A DNA stretch of 64,000 nucleotides from Phymatolithon calcareum (taxonomy: Eukaryota > Rhodophyta > Florideophyceae > Hapalidiales). Below the pieces are notes generated by a model that was not told the DNA's origin, ran no database searches, and was given only the letters and a program-made list of their open reading frames with translations. Location: contig OZ345379.1 in assembly GCA_977006965.1 (NCBI GenBank), positions 372,001-436,000 on the forward strand, given 5' to 3'. Below are positions 40,680 through 51,008 of the stretch, one piece after another (within the stretch, counting starts at the first letter, position 1; each line of letters begins with the position of its first letter). Both the position numbers and the translations under genes were made by a program.

Positions 40680-43144
40680 GTGTGTGCAATCCAAGATACA
40701 CGTATGAAGTTGATGGCGCATCTACACACAATAGCGCTTGCAAATCAAATGCTAGAATCATAATATGATTCTACAGTATTGCCTCTCCACTGTGCACCTC
40801 TTCGCTCCTTGCTTTGACCGATACCATCATCTTGCTATTGTATAAATAAAAATGGTGTGCCCCTTGCAAATAACAAAGAGACTCGAATGCCGATTGGTGA
40901 CATCAGGAGCGAGTGGAGCAAGATTAAAGTGCTTAAGAGAGCACATGAATAATTACTTGTGCCGTCGAATAAGTTCTCGGGCGTGGTTTCACGAACATTA
41001 AACTCCAATTTCAAATTAAACACAGCCATCTCACAAGGGACAACGGGAAGCTCTGCACCACATCAGCAGCTTGAAAACCTACTCTGGCGACTTGACCACT
41101 TTCTATTTTCAAGATGACGCTTTGGAATAAGATGAGGAGAGAGGAGAGAGGAGCGCGGAAACTGGAGAGTATCGCTGACGAAGCGAGGGCCGGGATGGTC
41201 AAGGGAGAATCATGTGCTGTATAAGCCTGAAGGGCCAGAGGGCACCCCGTCCCCTTCGGCCCATCCATTCAGTCCGTACAAGTTTAGATTAAGTTCTATA
41301 ATACTGTACATGACTGAATTTTAGCATTTCGCGAAATTCGTTATAACGAATTTTGCCAACCGTTTTCATTTTTCTCTCGCGCCATATGATAATGCTGTGC
41401 ACCGGAGAAACACACGTGGCGACGGTCGACTTGTAACAGTAAAGTGAACTGATTACAGTATGCGACAAACAGATCGGTGGAACCGCCTCCCACGGGAAGA
41501 TGACTTTTCTTACTGTTCCAACGACAGATGGAATACCTGGTGCGTGCATCATGATCCACATGATGTGGAATAAGAAGCATTATGATATGCCACGCTCAAG
41601 AAGTGGATTCAGTTGAGCCGCAGGGATCAGTAACGGATTCTGTCGGCGAGGAGCACATTTAACAAAAACGACGTTCCGCCAGGCAGTGTGATGGACACAA
41701 GCCGCAATGTGCGGAGGATATGGTCGAAAAACTGTGCACCTCCGGCAACTTCCGTGATCGTAAAGCCATTGATCGGCGAGTGCGCGCGACGAGCCTCACT
41801 TAGTGACGGAGTGCACTCGTTGCTCGATAGTCTTCATTTCCACATGAGCCCTTCCTTTCATGAGCGCCGCGCGCAGGCAGGCGGCGAAGTGTCGACAGGT
41901 CAAGATCTCATCCCGCGTCGTGCAGGCATGCAGGTCATTTACAGGCGTGCTTGGGTGGCGCTGGGCGCAGGTCGCTGTCATTCGCGACCTACACAATCTT
42001 CACCCTGTGGCCAATTGTGGCGCACAATGGCCAGGTTCGACTTTTAGCGACTGCAACACGGTACACATTTTGATATAGGTTTGAGGTTCATGTGAACCGA
42101 GATGGTCGCCGCTTCTCTTCCACGGCGGTAGCTAGCTACAGTACTGCCGAGGTGAAGAGAAATGGCGGCGTGATGATTGCAATATATCATGCCATCATCA
42201 CGATGATGCAGTGCTATTCACAGCAGCGTTTTGTTCCTGCGGTGCGAGACAGCGCCGAACCAAGGTGTAGTCATGGCTGAACACGCCGGCGGCGCACGTA
42301 CCGTTTGTCGAGGCTGACAATACGGATAATTATCCAAGAGCCGTGGAGAGAGACCTGCTGGCAAAGAGTATAGCATCGTGGGCTGATTCAATCAGTCCAC
42401 TATGCTATTCTATGATACAGTATCCCCTGGTTGGTGGGTGGGTCCAGTGGAATACCAGATACGCCAATGGGAGGTCTGGTATATTAAAATGTAAGCAGAG
42501 ATGCATGATGCATCATTTGTAGCGCGCTATTGAGGTCACCGCGGTGACCTCAAAAATTCTTCGCGTTGTCCAACGGAACGCAATCTATGTGTAACGTACA
42601 GAATCGATAGTGATCGATCGATCCGTTTCCGAGCAAACGTGCACGTATCATACGTGCACGTTGTCTCAATATTCGCCAAAGAGAAATTGCATGTTTGTAA
42701 TGCCTTCCTGTGAAGATCGTTTCTAGGGTGAATCTTCCATGCCCTCTTCTCTCCGTACATATTTCGAAAAGCCCTTGAACAAGAAGACTTCTTTTCTTCT
42801 CTACTGCAAGACTCATCATGAGTGGATCCCCTGGAATCTTGGGAATATATTTGTAAATCTTGTTAGCATTTGCATGAGGCATTCATAAAGCACAACAAAT
42901 ACGTTGGTCTTCCTTCATGATAGCGCAACAGTGTCTGAGGAAGAAAAACAAGCTATACCATCGGAAACTGAGAACTAAAGTACACAGAATGCTCAGCCAT
43001 CTTTAGTTAACGTCTCGCGGTCTGCAGTTACGATAACCAAATTACTGAATGGTATACAAAGCGGTATACATAGCCTCTACACACTAATGAAAAACGACCG
43101 GAAACCGTCGAGAACAATCTCAAACATCCTTGACAGACAAACTT
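40680..43144. other. Long gene-poor stretch with palindromes
   Basis: No gene I can support. Short GA-rich microsatellite near 41,135-41,160. A palindrome, aattcgttataacgaatt, lies near 41,335-41,352. A dense palindrome cluster lies at 42,368-42,662 and is listed separately. A 119-codon frame at 41,688-42,047 has no recognisable features. Confidence 0.5.
42368..42662. repeat. Cluster of four palindromes
   Basis: In 300 bp: an imperfect hairpin at 42,368-42,412 (tatagcat ... atgctat around ctgattcaatcag), an inverted pair ataccaga/tctggtat near 42,453-42,483, a perfect 22-bp palindrome tgaggtcaccgcggtgacct+ca at 42,531-42,552, and a 27-bp palindrome at 42,636-42,662 with arms aacgtgcacgtat around a single c. 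The smaller palindromes gatgcatgatgcatc and gatcgatcgatc lie between them. Confidence 0.75.
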
Positions 43145-44620
43145 TCATCGCCCATATTCTGAAGCTTCAGACTCAACCTCAGAATGTTCACTTCTATTCC
43201 GTCGACCTCGGCGCAGTCTAATACCGCCTCCCGAAAACTTCAACCTCCCCTCACTTCCATTCGCCCCCTCATCCCCATCAGTCTCCCTCGATTTCTTTTT
43301 CCCAAACAATCTCAACTTTTTCCTCTTCGACCCTTGCCTTTCCACATCCACCTGTGCCGAAGCCGCCGTCATACCCGATGCATCAGACCCATCGGACAAT
43401 CTCTGTGGTGCCTCATCCCCATCTGCAGCCAGCAACCCACCTCCAGACCCACCGCCAGACCCATGAATAACTCCACCGCTATGACCAACACTAGTAAACG
43501 ATCCAAACACTGGTGTACCTGGCAGCGATCCCCCGCCTGATTGCGAGTTATTCCCACCCCCACCACCGCCCCCACTACTCTTCCGCAGCGAAAGTCCACT
43601 CGATCGCGGCGTCACACGTGCATCGCGCATTTTCAACTCTTTCGTATGCCTCTTATATCCAGTCGCGGCATGTGAACGCATCTGAATACTTTCAGCAGGA
43701 TCACGATTCTCCGCAGCGCGTTCCGTCCTCGCACGCCATTGTGCCCGACTGCGCGCCACGCTTTCCTCTTTCCGCAATCGCTCAGCCTCCGCTGCTTTTT
43801 CAGGATCGTATCCAGCCCCAAGTGCCCCAGCTTTGATCATAGCTGCCGCGCGCCGACTCGGCACAATCACCGCACCCGGTGTGGCAGCCGCAGGGTCTCG
43901 TGCAAGTTCTCTCCGCAGTGCGTCAAGTTTTGCGCGATGGGCACGTAATTCATCTTCACCTTCTCGTACGTCGCATTCTCGTGCGTGCAAAGCGTCGGCA
44001 TAGGCGTCCAGACAGGAATCGACAGGATGTGCAAACGGACCTCGTCCGACCGCCAATTGTCGCAACGGTGCACCGCGCTTCCATAATAGCGCTAGCAACA
44101 CGCAAAACACAAGTGCAATGCGTAGGGTTATGCGGATAAACAGCCGGTCGAGAAGCGCTGGACGAGATACGCGGAGAAGGAGCGTTAAGGCGAGTAGGAT
44201 AAGGAAGATGAGTTGTGGGTTGGGAAGTATGTCAAGATGATCGCAAAACTTTGCGAGGCCGCGTAATACCGCGTTACCGCCTGTTGACCGCCGGCGTGAG
44301 GTTGACCGGGATGTGCCGTTGGTGGGTGAAGTGCCGGATGCGGCGCGACGGTTGAAGATGGAGGTGATTCGGGTAAGGAGACCAGTGGAATCTTCTTCCT
44401 CTAATTTGGAGAACTTTGGCTGACCTGTCGTACCACCGTTGGGCGTGGGCGGTGCGAGTGAATCGAGGAAGGAGACGGCTTTGTGAAGACGATTTCCCGC
44501 CTCGTATGCTGATTTCGAATCGTGCGCGAGAAGGGCGGCGCGCAAATTCTTGGCCGTCACGTCCGCGGCAGGCACTAGAAGCGGGCGCGCGGAGCCACCG
44601 ACGGCGGGTCCGCCGCCCAT
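43145..44620 (-). CDS. Orphan two-TM protein with Gly-rich and basic tail
   Basis: 491 aa from ATG 44620. Family not recognised. Residues 20-60 form an amphipathic helix region (NLRAALLAHDSKSAYEAGNRLHK...). A Ser/Thr/Arg-rich linker follows, then two adjacent hydrophobic segments (about 131-148, LIFLILLALTLLLRV; and about 162-180, LRIALVFCVLLALL), probably a membrane hairpin. Residues 205-330 are charged, helical and Arg-rich. The C-terminal 150 residues have poly-Gly/Ser tracts and end in Lys/Arg-rich and acidic patches (SKRKKLRLFGKKKSRE). A hairpin-type organelle-shaping protein is conceivable, but this is only a shape argument. No intron. It lies divergent to the oxysterol-binding gene, with about 690 bp between starts. 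Confidence 0.65.
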   Translation of the reverse strand: MGGGPAVGGSARPLLVPAADVTAKNLRAALLAHDSKSAYEAGNRLHKAVSFLDSLAPPTPNGGTTGQPKFSKLEEEDSTGLLTRITSIFNRRAASGTSPTNGTSRSTSRRRSTGGNAVLRGLAKFCDHLDILPNPQLIFLILLALTLLLRVSRPALLDRLFIRITLRIALVFCVLLALLWKRGAPLRQLAVGRGPFAHPVDSCLDAYADALHARECDVREGEDELRAHRAKLDALRRELARDPAAATPGAVIVPSRRAAAMIKAGALGAGYDPEKAAEAERLRKEESVARSRAQWRARTERAAENRDPAESIQMRSHAATGYKRHTKELKMRDARVTPRSSGLSLRKSSGGGGGGGNNSQSGGGSLPGTPVFGSFTSVGHSGGVIHGSGGGSGGGLLAADGDEAPQRLSDGSDASGMTAASAQVDVERQGSKRKKLRLFGKKKSRETDGDEGANGSEGRLKFSGGGIRLRRGRRNRSEHSEVESEASEYGR

Positions 44621-45315
44621 TTGACGACGCGCTATAGTTGTGGGGTTGTGATGACCAGCTTAGTTGGGTCGCATCGAGAAAGAAAGCTGGAGCGACGCGG
44701 TTGTACGCGGCGCAATTGGCAAGCGGTCAGCCGATGCGAGTGAGGGTTCTCTTTTGACTACCTCAATACTGCCGATAGTGGGATGAAGGAGCGTCAGGAG
44801 GGCTTTTGTTTGAGGGAATATTCGCGTCTCACAAACAAACGGACTGGTGAAGGGTTTGGTGTCTGCTGTCGACGCTGAGCAGCTTTCTTTTCATGATTGG
44901 TCGCAACAAATATTGCAATCAGTACACGTGGTGGTATACACGTGGAGTTGAACACGTGGCATTAACATTTGGCATTGTACACGTGTTCGAATGTATGGGT
45001 ACAGTTGTAGTTCATACGATGATATCAACAAGCGATGGCACAGTGGTAGGGGCAGAAGTTCACTTCCCCCCTGTGTGGGACAGCGCTGCGCAGGACAGCA
45101 ATTACTGCGCGCAATCCATGAGCAATCCGTTTTTTTGCACTTAGTACTCTCGCTCAGCTTCATTGAAACCCTCTCCGCTCTTTCCGCGACTACCTTTACC
45201 AACTTTCACCTTCTCACTTGCGCTACCGCTTCCACTCCTAGTTCTTTTTCTCCGCCTATCGACTGCCCTGACTGGGGCTCGGGGGAGCGCGCGAACGTGC
45301 GAAAGCGTAGGATTG
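44621..45315. promoter_or_regulatory. Divergent intergenic region
   Basis: Shared upstream region of the minus-strand orphan (44,620) and the plus-strand oxysterol-binding gene (45,316). Contains the repeated motif acacgtg at about 44,924, 44,937, 44,953 and 44,978; such CACGTG-like boxes are common bHLH/bZIP targets in plants and algae. No clear TATA box. Confidence 0.4.
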
Positions 45316-46797
45316 ATGGCGTCGCGATCTGCAAAAGTGACGGCGACTGCAGCAGCAGAAGCGCTGGATGAGTCTGACGGGGAAGAGTTTTTCGACGCTC
45401 CTTCGTCTTTCCCTCCCACCGATGCATTCATCATGCCGCAGGTCTACGCGCGAGTGCGCGACCCTTTTGAAGCTGACAAAGTGCCCGACTCAGATTTATC
45501 TCTGATCCGTCTAGCAAAAGAGGTGCTAGGTTCCGTCAAAGCCGGTGCAGATGTCACGAATGTGAACCTCCCGGCCAGCGTTCTCGACCCCGTATCCACG
45601 CTCGAGAAGGCGACTAAGAGCATGCAGCGTGGCGACCTTCTACCCGACATTGTCGCAGGCCGCGATGCTGTGGAAAGGATGATGGCCGTCATACGCTTCA
45701 GTTTCTCAGGACTGGCAAAGGAGAAGTTTGGCAAGAAACCGTACAATCCAGTGCTCGGAGAAGTATTTCGTTGCTCGTTTTTGCATCGCAACCCTGCGCA
45801 TGGCGCTACCGTGCTCGTGGCAGAGCAGGTTTCTCATCATCCTCCGATCACCGCGCTGCATTTGACTAACGCTGCCCTTGGGTTCCATCTGAATAGCTAT
45901 ACCGCTCCGGAACCTAGGTTTTGGGGAAATTCACTCGAAGTTAAGCTTAAGGGATGCATTCGTATCACACTCGATCATCATGGGGGTGAGGAGTATCGCT
46001 TGACAAGGCCGGTACTATACATGTCTGGCTTCTTCGCCGGTCGTCAACGTTTGGAGTTCACAGGTCCGGCTGAAATCGTGTGTGAGAAAACCGGGCTCGC
46101 GGCTGAACTTGACTACAAGAGCAGGGGCATGCTTGCGCGTGGCGAACCTCACGCCGTATCTGGACGAATTTACGATACACGGACGAAGGAGAACCTGTAT
46201 CTATTGGACGGCTTCTGGGATAACGTAATCAACATCACTGACGTGCGGAAAAAATCGACTAGAACATTTTTCGACTCAAAGGCCATCACGGCTACGAAGA
46301 CCATGATACCCATCCTCCCGACGGAGAGTGAATTGGAAGAGTCGTTCTCGACACGAGTTTGGGCGGAATGTTCAGAAGCTATCTGGCGTGGCCATTCCGC
46401 AGACGCAAATGCTGCGAAACGAAAGGTGGAAGATGCACAACGAGCAGCTAAGAAGGTGAGGGCGGAGAAAGGAGAACAGTGGTGTTATCACTATTTTCGA
46501 AAACGTACAGACGGAATGGAAGGATATGTGTTGCATGAGGGCTTCGCCAACAACCTGGGGCCGAATTTTGCATTCCCGAAACAGGGCCTGGACGCTATTA
46601 GAGAGGCAAGATTCGCCGATGTGGACCCGTCGATGCGGGAAAAATCACCAATCGCGGACGTTACAACGGCCGCTGGATCCGGTGGACCATCCGGATCGTC
46701 GTCGTCCTCATTGACACCCGAAAAATCTAAGGCCCGACGAAGGCTCGCGGCACTCGGAAAAAGCCGGTTTGCAGGAAACGCAGCAAACGGGAAATAG
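45316..46797 (+). CDS. Oxysterol-binding protein-related lipid transfer protein
   Basis: 493 aa from ATG 45316 (MASRSAKV); the frame is open 51 codons further but only from a TTG. An acidic FFAT-like stretch EEFFDAPSS lies near residue 25 and could bind VAP on the ER. The ORD domain fills residues 60-430: KKPYNPVLGE (about 140), the family signature EQVSHHPP (about 169-176), and KLKGCIRI, with the typical ending AIWRG, then WCYHYFRKRTDG. There is no PH domain, as in short yeast Osh-type and plant ORP3-like proteins. The C-terminus is Ser/Gly-rich and basic. It carries sterol or PI4P between membranes. No intron. Confidence 0.92.
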   Translation: MASRSAKVTATAAAEALDESDGEEFFDAPSSFPPTDAFIMPQVYARVRDPFEADKVPDSDLSLIRLAKEVLGSVKAGADVTNVNLPASVLDPVSTLEKATKSMQRGDLLPDIVAGRDAVERMMAVIRFSFSGLAKEKFGKKPYNPVLGEVFRCSFLHRNPAHGATVLVAEQVSHHPPITALHLTNAALGFHLNSYTAPEPRFWGNSLEVKLKGCIRITLDHHGGEEYRLTRPVLYMSGFFAGRQRLEFTGPAEIVCEKTGLAAELDYKSRGMLARGEPHAVSGRIYDTRTKENLYLLDGFWDNVINITDVRKKSTRTFFDSKAITATKTMIPILPTESELEESFSTRVWAECSEAIWRGHSADANAAKRKVEDAQRAAKKVRAEKGEQWCYHYFRKRTDGMEGYVLHEGFANNLGPNFAFPKQGLDAIREARFADVDPSMREKSPIADVTTAAGSGGPSGSSSSSLTPEKSKARRRLAALGKSRFAGNAANGK

Positions 46798-47453
46798 GCT
46801 CCAGTTTTTTTTATCATGCGGCTGTTCCTCGTCTTGTGAGGAAGAAGACCACAGCCGAAATTTTTGTGATTCCGCTCCTCGCTCTTTGCATTTTTTTGCG
46901 CTGCCTTGCTGCACGTATTTCTCCCCTACACCGTTTTCGTTTATTTTTTTCTAGTGATGAGGAGAGCGAAGCGTCGATTTGGGCGGAAAGAAATGTACAT
47001 AAACGACCCTTTTTTTCTTGCCCTGAGAGGAATTCCTGTGACTTGCAATGGAAAGCGTAAAATATTGTTCCGGATAACGGTGCGGAGCGAAACAGACCAG
47101 GGGAAGGTTTGCTTGCCCGACGTAGAAACAGATCCTGTTGCGCCTAAAAAACCGGATGCACTGAGTTTTGAGGCTAGGAAAATTCAGCCACAAATTCATT
47201 CATTTTATGACCAAAGCTTGCGTGCTTGCAGTATACATATTGTCACATTTCATTGGGTAGATGTCTTGCGCAACCTCACGAAAAACGTCCATTCAGCAAT
47301 CAGGACGCCGACGATACATGCGCCAATTGGTTGGCGGGCGCTGACGACCCCTTCACGGCGCGGGCGATTGCGGTCGACGCCGGGGAAAGATGCCGGCGAC
47401 ATCCTTTTGACTCGGCAAGGAGGTCACCCGCGATCATCAATCCGTCCGCATCC
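46798..47453. other. Intergenic region upstream of the carrier gene
   Basis: Poly-T-rich 3' region of the lipid transfer gene, then the carrier 5' region. Frames extend here but lack an ATG or conserved sequence. Confidence 0.5.
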
Positions 47454-48410
47454 ATGGAAGGCAGTGGATGCATCGGCGGCGCGAGCTGCGATGCGCGTGC
47501 CGCACCATCGCCATTTGAATCTGCTACGACGCTCGCAGCGTCACCAACTTTGCCGTGCACCCCACCACTGCCACCCTTTGCCCTCGAGCTTGCCGCTGGC
47601 ACCGCTGGTGGAGCGGCTCAATTATGCGTTGGACATCCATTCGACACCGCGAAGGTGAAATTGCAACGCGGGTCTGGAAGATCCTCCGCGATCACCGTCG
47701 TGCGAAAAACTATTGCCCGTGAGGGCATTGCCGGACTTTATGCTGGCATCCAGGCACCCCTTCCATTTGTCGTACTTTTTAACGCTACTCTCTTCACTGC
47801 TAACTCAGGTATCCGCTCCATCCTCGGCCGCGGTAGACCGGAAGATGCGCTTTCGTTGGCTGAGGTCGGCATTGCGGGCGCAGGCGCTGGTTCTGCCGTC
47901 TCACTCATCGCGGGACCCACTGAACTTGTCAAATGCCGCATGCAAGCAGATCCCAGCAAGTACAACGGCGCGTTGGATTGCACAAGACGGGTGTATGCGG
48001 CAGGCGGAGTGCGCGCCTTCCGTGTCGGCCTCGGTGCCACACTTGCACGTGAAGTGCCTGGAACAGCCATTTTCTTCGGCGTATACGAAATGCTCACAAG
48101 GGTTATGCGACGGGCTCGAGGTGGAGCGAGGAACACCGTTTCGGAACAAATGCTTGCCGGTGGACTGGCGGGTGTAAGCTTCTGGGTACCGTGCTATCCT
48201 ATCGACTTTTGTAAGACTCTAATACAGACGGATAAGATCAGCGAACCGCGCTATCGCGGACTCTTGGACTGTATGAGACAGACTGTTGCTAGCCATGGTG
48301 TGCGAGGTTTGTACCGCGGCATTGGACCGGCGATTGCGAGAAGTTTTCCAGCTTGTGCGGTCACCTTTCTGGCGTACGAGGAGGTCAAGAAAGGCTTGAG
48401 TGACCGGTGA
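47454..48410 (+). CDS. Mitochondrial carrier family protein (carnitine/ornithine-carrier-like)
   Basis: 318 aa from ATG 47454 (MEGSGCIGG), the usual length; upstream codons are open only from a TTG. Three tandem repeats of about 100 residues each carry the carrier signature: PFDTAKVKLQ (about 61), PTELVKCRMQ (about 154) and PIDFCKTLIQ (about 248). Each is followed by a G-x-R/Y-G-type motif (GIAGLYAGIQAPL, GVRAFRVGLGATLAREVPG, GVRGLYRGIGPAIARSFP). The ELVKCRMQ repeat and AREVPG are typical of the carnitine-acylcarnitine/basic amino acid branch, so an inner-membrane acylcarnitine or ornithine-like exchanger is likely. The substrate is an inference. No intron. Confidence 0.9.
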   Translation: MEGSGCIGGASCDARAAPSPFESATTLAASPTLPCTPPLPPFALELAAGTAGGAAQLCVGHPFDTAKVKLQRGSGRSSAITVVRKTIAREGIAGLYAGIQAPLPFVVLFNATLFTANSGIRSILGRGRPEDALSLAEVGIAGAGAGSAVSLIAGPTELVKCRMQADPSKYNGALDCTRRVYAAGGVRAFRVGLGATLAREVPGTAIFFGVYEMLTRVMRRARGGARNTVSEQMLAGGLAGVSFWVPCYPIDFCKTLIQTDKISEPRYRGLLDCMRQTVASHGVRGLYRGIGPAIARSFPACAVTFLAYEEVKKGLSDR

Positions 48411-49746
48411 GCGCGAAAAAAAGGCTTGAGGGTCGGCTATGAGACGCGTAACAGGTCCTTTCGGACACGGAGGTTTGAAGTTTAGTTCTGTCTTGGCGTC
48501 AAGTGGTATGATCGTGGAGCATTCAAGCTGGAAAATAAGACGGCTGTGTCCCGCAAGACTTGCCGTATCTCTGCCACGCCGGGCAAGACGCGGCCATGGC
48601 ACGCGGATCCTTGTGCTTGTGCCGACGGAGATGAGTTGTAGTGTAAATTGTAACTGTACTTTAGGCGTAGGGCGACGTTCAATCCCTCGCAGCAGCCGGA
48701 GAAGGCTGAGCATGGTATCGCTCAAGTGCTGGCCTTGCTAACAATACGGTAAAGTTAGTTCTAACACTCTCCTACTGTTTTGAAGTATCGTAAGACATTT
48801 TAGCAAACAGCCGGAGGTAGTCGCGCACCTCGGTGTGGGCATCTCTGTAATCTCCTATTTCAATCGCTCTAGAATGAATTTCCCGGCATGGCGCCAAGAT
48901 GCGGACCTTCGTGGTATTGACCCTTGGTTATTACCGAAGTTCTGTGACTGCTGCTTCGAACATATCATTGGAACAACTTTTCATTCTTCAGAAATCAGAG
49001 AACTTTAGGCCGCCTTTACGAGCCGAACCTGTCGCCATTCTGAAACTGCCCTGAGAGCTGCCCATATCGCACAGACGGGCAGAGGTGATCTTACAGCAAC
49101 TGATTGAAGACTGTAACCCACGATGGCCGTCTCTAGGCATAAATTCAACAAGGACGCAATGTCGTACGGCCCAGTGTGCAGAGCCTGAAATTCTGGTTGC
49201 AAAGAAACTGCCGAGCACCTGATTTTAAGGCGCGATGGACCGTCCGTCGCCAGACGCAAGTTTTTCGTTAGAGTGGCTGCAAAACCGTAAAAGACTTATG
49301 CCGTGAGAGACCCTTAGCCATCCTCAAATTTTCTGAACGATGAGAAGCTGTTGCAGAACAGCTTTGGGCGCTCAACTTCCGTGTGAGCGATATTTCCGCA
49401 ATAAGAAAGAACACAAAGTTTGCCCTCGGTCCAGTTCCACCAGATTTTCAGTGTCCACTTGTTGCCATTACCCCGGATGAGCTCAATTTGCCAAGTTGGT
49501 CGAAGAAGAATCGTACTCTGAATGACTGCGGTGACAATTTGCAACCAGGTACAACTCTCAGGTGGCTCGCCTCGCCAGCCAATGTATGTTCACCTCTGAC
49601 ATCTGTTGACCCTTGCGTTTTCGTGGGATATAATGAAGAGCAGTCTCCAGATGATCTGAACCTAGATAAGCAAATTGTCGTTCATAACGGTCATAAGGCA
49701 CTTTAATCTTATATTTTTAAAAAAAATCATTCACCACATTTTAAAA
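48411..49746. other. Intergenic, no supported gene
   Basis: About 1.3 kb without recognisable coding sequence. A 107-codon frame at 49,383-49,706 starts only at GTG and has no features. The sequence turns A+T-rich just before the palindrome. Confidence 0.5.
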
Positions 49747-49931
49747 GACATATCCAGTACGTATAAATAGAAGAAGTAAGCTGCAACACTGAGAATTGGC
49801 TTACTTTAAAAGAGCAATGTTACTATTTCTCTTCTCAACATAAATAAAGCTTCAGATATCGGAGCACAAAAGCTCCACGCAACACTCGGTAAAAAACAAC
49901 AGGAGCGGATTTGCTCCTCTTTTCACCACAC

Positions 49932-50453
49932 TTAGTGTGCGGCCTCGATGATCTTCCTCGTCCCGGGGTGCACCCCAACGAGCTTCGCATCTTTACCCAC
50001 AAACGCAACCGGCGACTTTGAGTTACCATCGATCGCGAGCTTCTCGCAATCCACCTTATAGCAAAACTTCGTGTACTGGAACACCTTGTACTTGATGCAA
50101 ACCGCCTTGATCCACTTGCACACATCTTTGCAAATCGACTTGCAAATTTTGTCCTGAACCTTAATATACTTCAACGAGCAGCTGCCGTGGACACAGGTTT
50201 TGATCGGAACTGTTTTCTTGACGAACTGGCAGTATGGTTTGCACTCCTTGTGGCAATGCTTGTAGTCGCAACGTGGAGTAACCTTGACGGACTTGGTAAT
50301 GTATCCACATTCAACAGGGACGTAACAGCACTTCTGGTATTGCTCGTAGCACTGCTTGGCATGGGGATCGGCGGCGGAGGCGGATGCGATGAAGAGGGTG
50401 GTAACAATGGCAAGAAACGCGACGGTGGAGCGAGATGTGAAAATGGAAACCAT
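49932..50453 (-). CDS. Secreted Cys/Lys-rich protein, left palindrome copy
   Basis: 173 aa from ATG 50453. The N-terminus MVSIFTSRSTVAFLAIVTTL ending ASASA is a classical signal peptide with cleavage about residue 28 (ASA|ADP). The mature protein has 16 cysteines between about residues 35 and 137, is strongly basic through Lys, and has a repeated C-K-x(2-4)-C rhythm (HKECKPYC, KICKSICKDVCK, FCYKVDC). The C-terminal 30 residues lack Cys. I know no family with this pattern. An extracellular matrix, antimicrobial or defence role would fit, but this is not shown by sequence. The frame reaches upstream through the leader, but the TATA box at 50,571-50,582 places transcription start inside it. Confidence 0.8.
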   Translation of the reverse strand: MVSIFTSRSTVAFLAIVTTLFIASASAADPHAKQCYEQYQKCCYVPVECGYITKSVKVTPRCDYKHCHKECKPYCQFVKKTVPIKTCVHGSCSLKYIKVQDKICKSICKDVCKWIKAVCIKYKVFQYTKFCYKVDCEKLAIDGNSKSPVAFVGKDAKLVGVHPGTRKIIEAAH

Positions 50454-50570
50454 GATTATGAGTGTGAGATGAGGACGAAGAGGGTGTGGTTTTGGACTAG
50501 CTTGCTGGGAGGCTGTGTGGTTTGTGTGTTGGTGTCTTGGTGGAGATACTAGATCGGTCGGGGCACCGGG

Positions 50571-50582
50571 CTTTATATAGTG
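50571..50582 (-). promoter_or_regulatory. TATA box of the left copy
   Basis: On the minus strand cactatataaag, about 120 bp before the ATG. It is a mirror of the right-arm box. A gaagtgcgagacgtcatact block with an ACGT core lies about 45 bp further out in both arms. Confidence 0.6.
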
Positions 50583-50634
50583 TTCTGAAGTGCAAGGGAA
50601 GCTCATGTGGAAGTGCGAGACGTCATACTTCCAC

Positions 50635-50827
50635 GTAGCACTTGGGATGACGACAAAGTAAATTCGAAAATTACCAGCGAATTATGTTGCTTCTCAAAAG
50701 GCGCGGCATGGGAGATCCATTTACCTGAGATACTATCTGAAGGCCTGTTAACGCCACCCGGAAAGCCCCACCAGGTAGTCTCTTCAGAGAGGCTTCCGAA
50801 TTTACATAGGAGCGCTCCAGGTGCATG
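50635..50827. promoter_or_regulatory. 193-bp unique centre of the palindrome
   Basis: The single-copy spacer between the two arms and between two outward-facing promoters. Its two ends still resemble each other weakly (taaattcg and nearby pieces), so the palindrome was once longer. No ORF of its own. Confidence 0.7.
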
Positions 50828-50881
50828 GTGGAAGTATGACGTCTCGCACTTCCACATGAGCTTCCCTTGCACTTCAGAACA

Positions 50882-50892
50882 CTATATAAAGC
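50882..50892 (+). promoter_or_regulatory. TATA box of the right copy
   Basis: actatataaag, about 120 bp before the ATG at 51,009, mirrored at 50,571-50,582. Confidence 0.6.
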
Positions 50893-51008
50893 CCGGTGCC
50901 CCGACCGATCTAGTATCTCCACCAAGACACCAACACACAAACCACACAGCCTCCCAGCAAGCTATTCCAAAACCACACCCTCTTCGTCCTCATCTCACAC
51001 TCATAATC

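Larger units (their letters stand above)
49747..50634. repeat. Palindrome, left arm (888 bp)
   Basis: Near-perfect inverted copy of 50,828-51,716. The arm holds one complete gene with promoter and 3' region. Only scattered single-base differences are visible, mostly outside the coding part. Confidence 0.95.

Noticed and set aside
41688-42047. 119-codon plus-strand frame.
   Set aside because: Starts in empty DNA with no domain, signal or neighbours. Could be chance.
45163-45315. Hydrophobic N-terminal extension (signal-like) on the oxysterol-binding protein.
   Set aside because: The frame begins at TTG. The first ATG is at 45,316, and the family is cytosolic.
46906-47658. 250-codon plus-strand frame between the lipid transfer gene and the carrier.
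   Set aside because: Overlaps the carrier gene in the wrong frame, with composition like non-coding sequence.
49383-49706. 107-codon plus-strand frame.
   Set aside because: Opens only from GTG; no features.
50187-50552. Long frame opposite the left secreted-protein gene, and its mirror at 50,910-51,275.
   Set aside because: Antisense shadow of the real gene. It is present in both arms only because the arms are identical.
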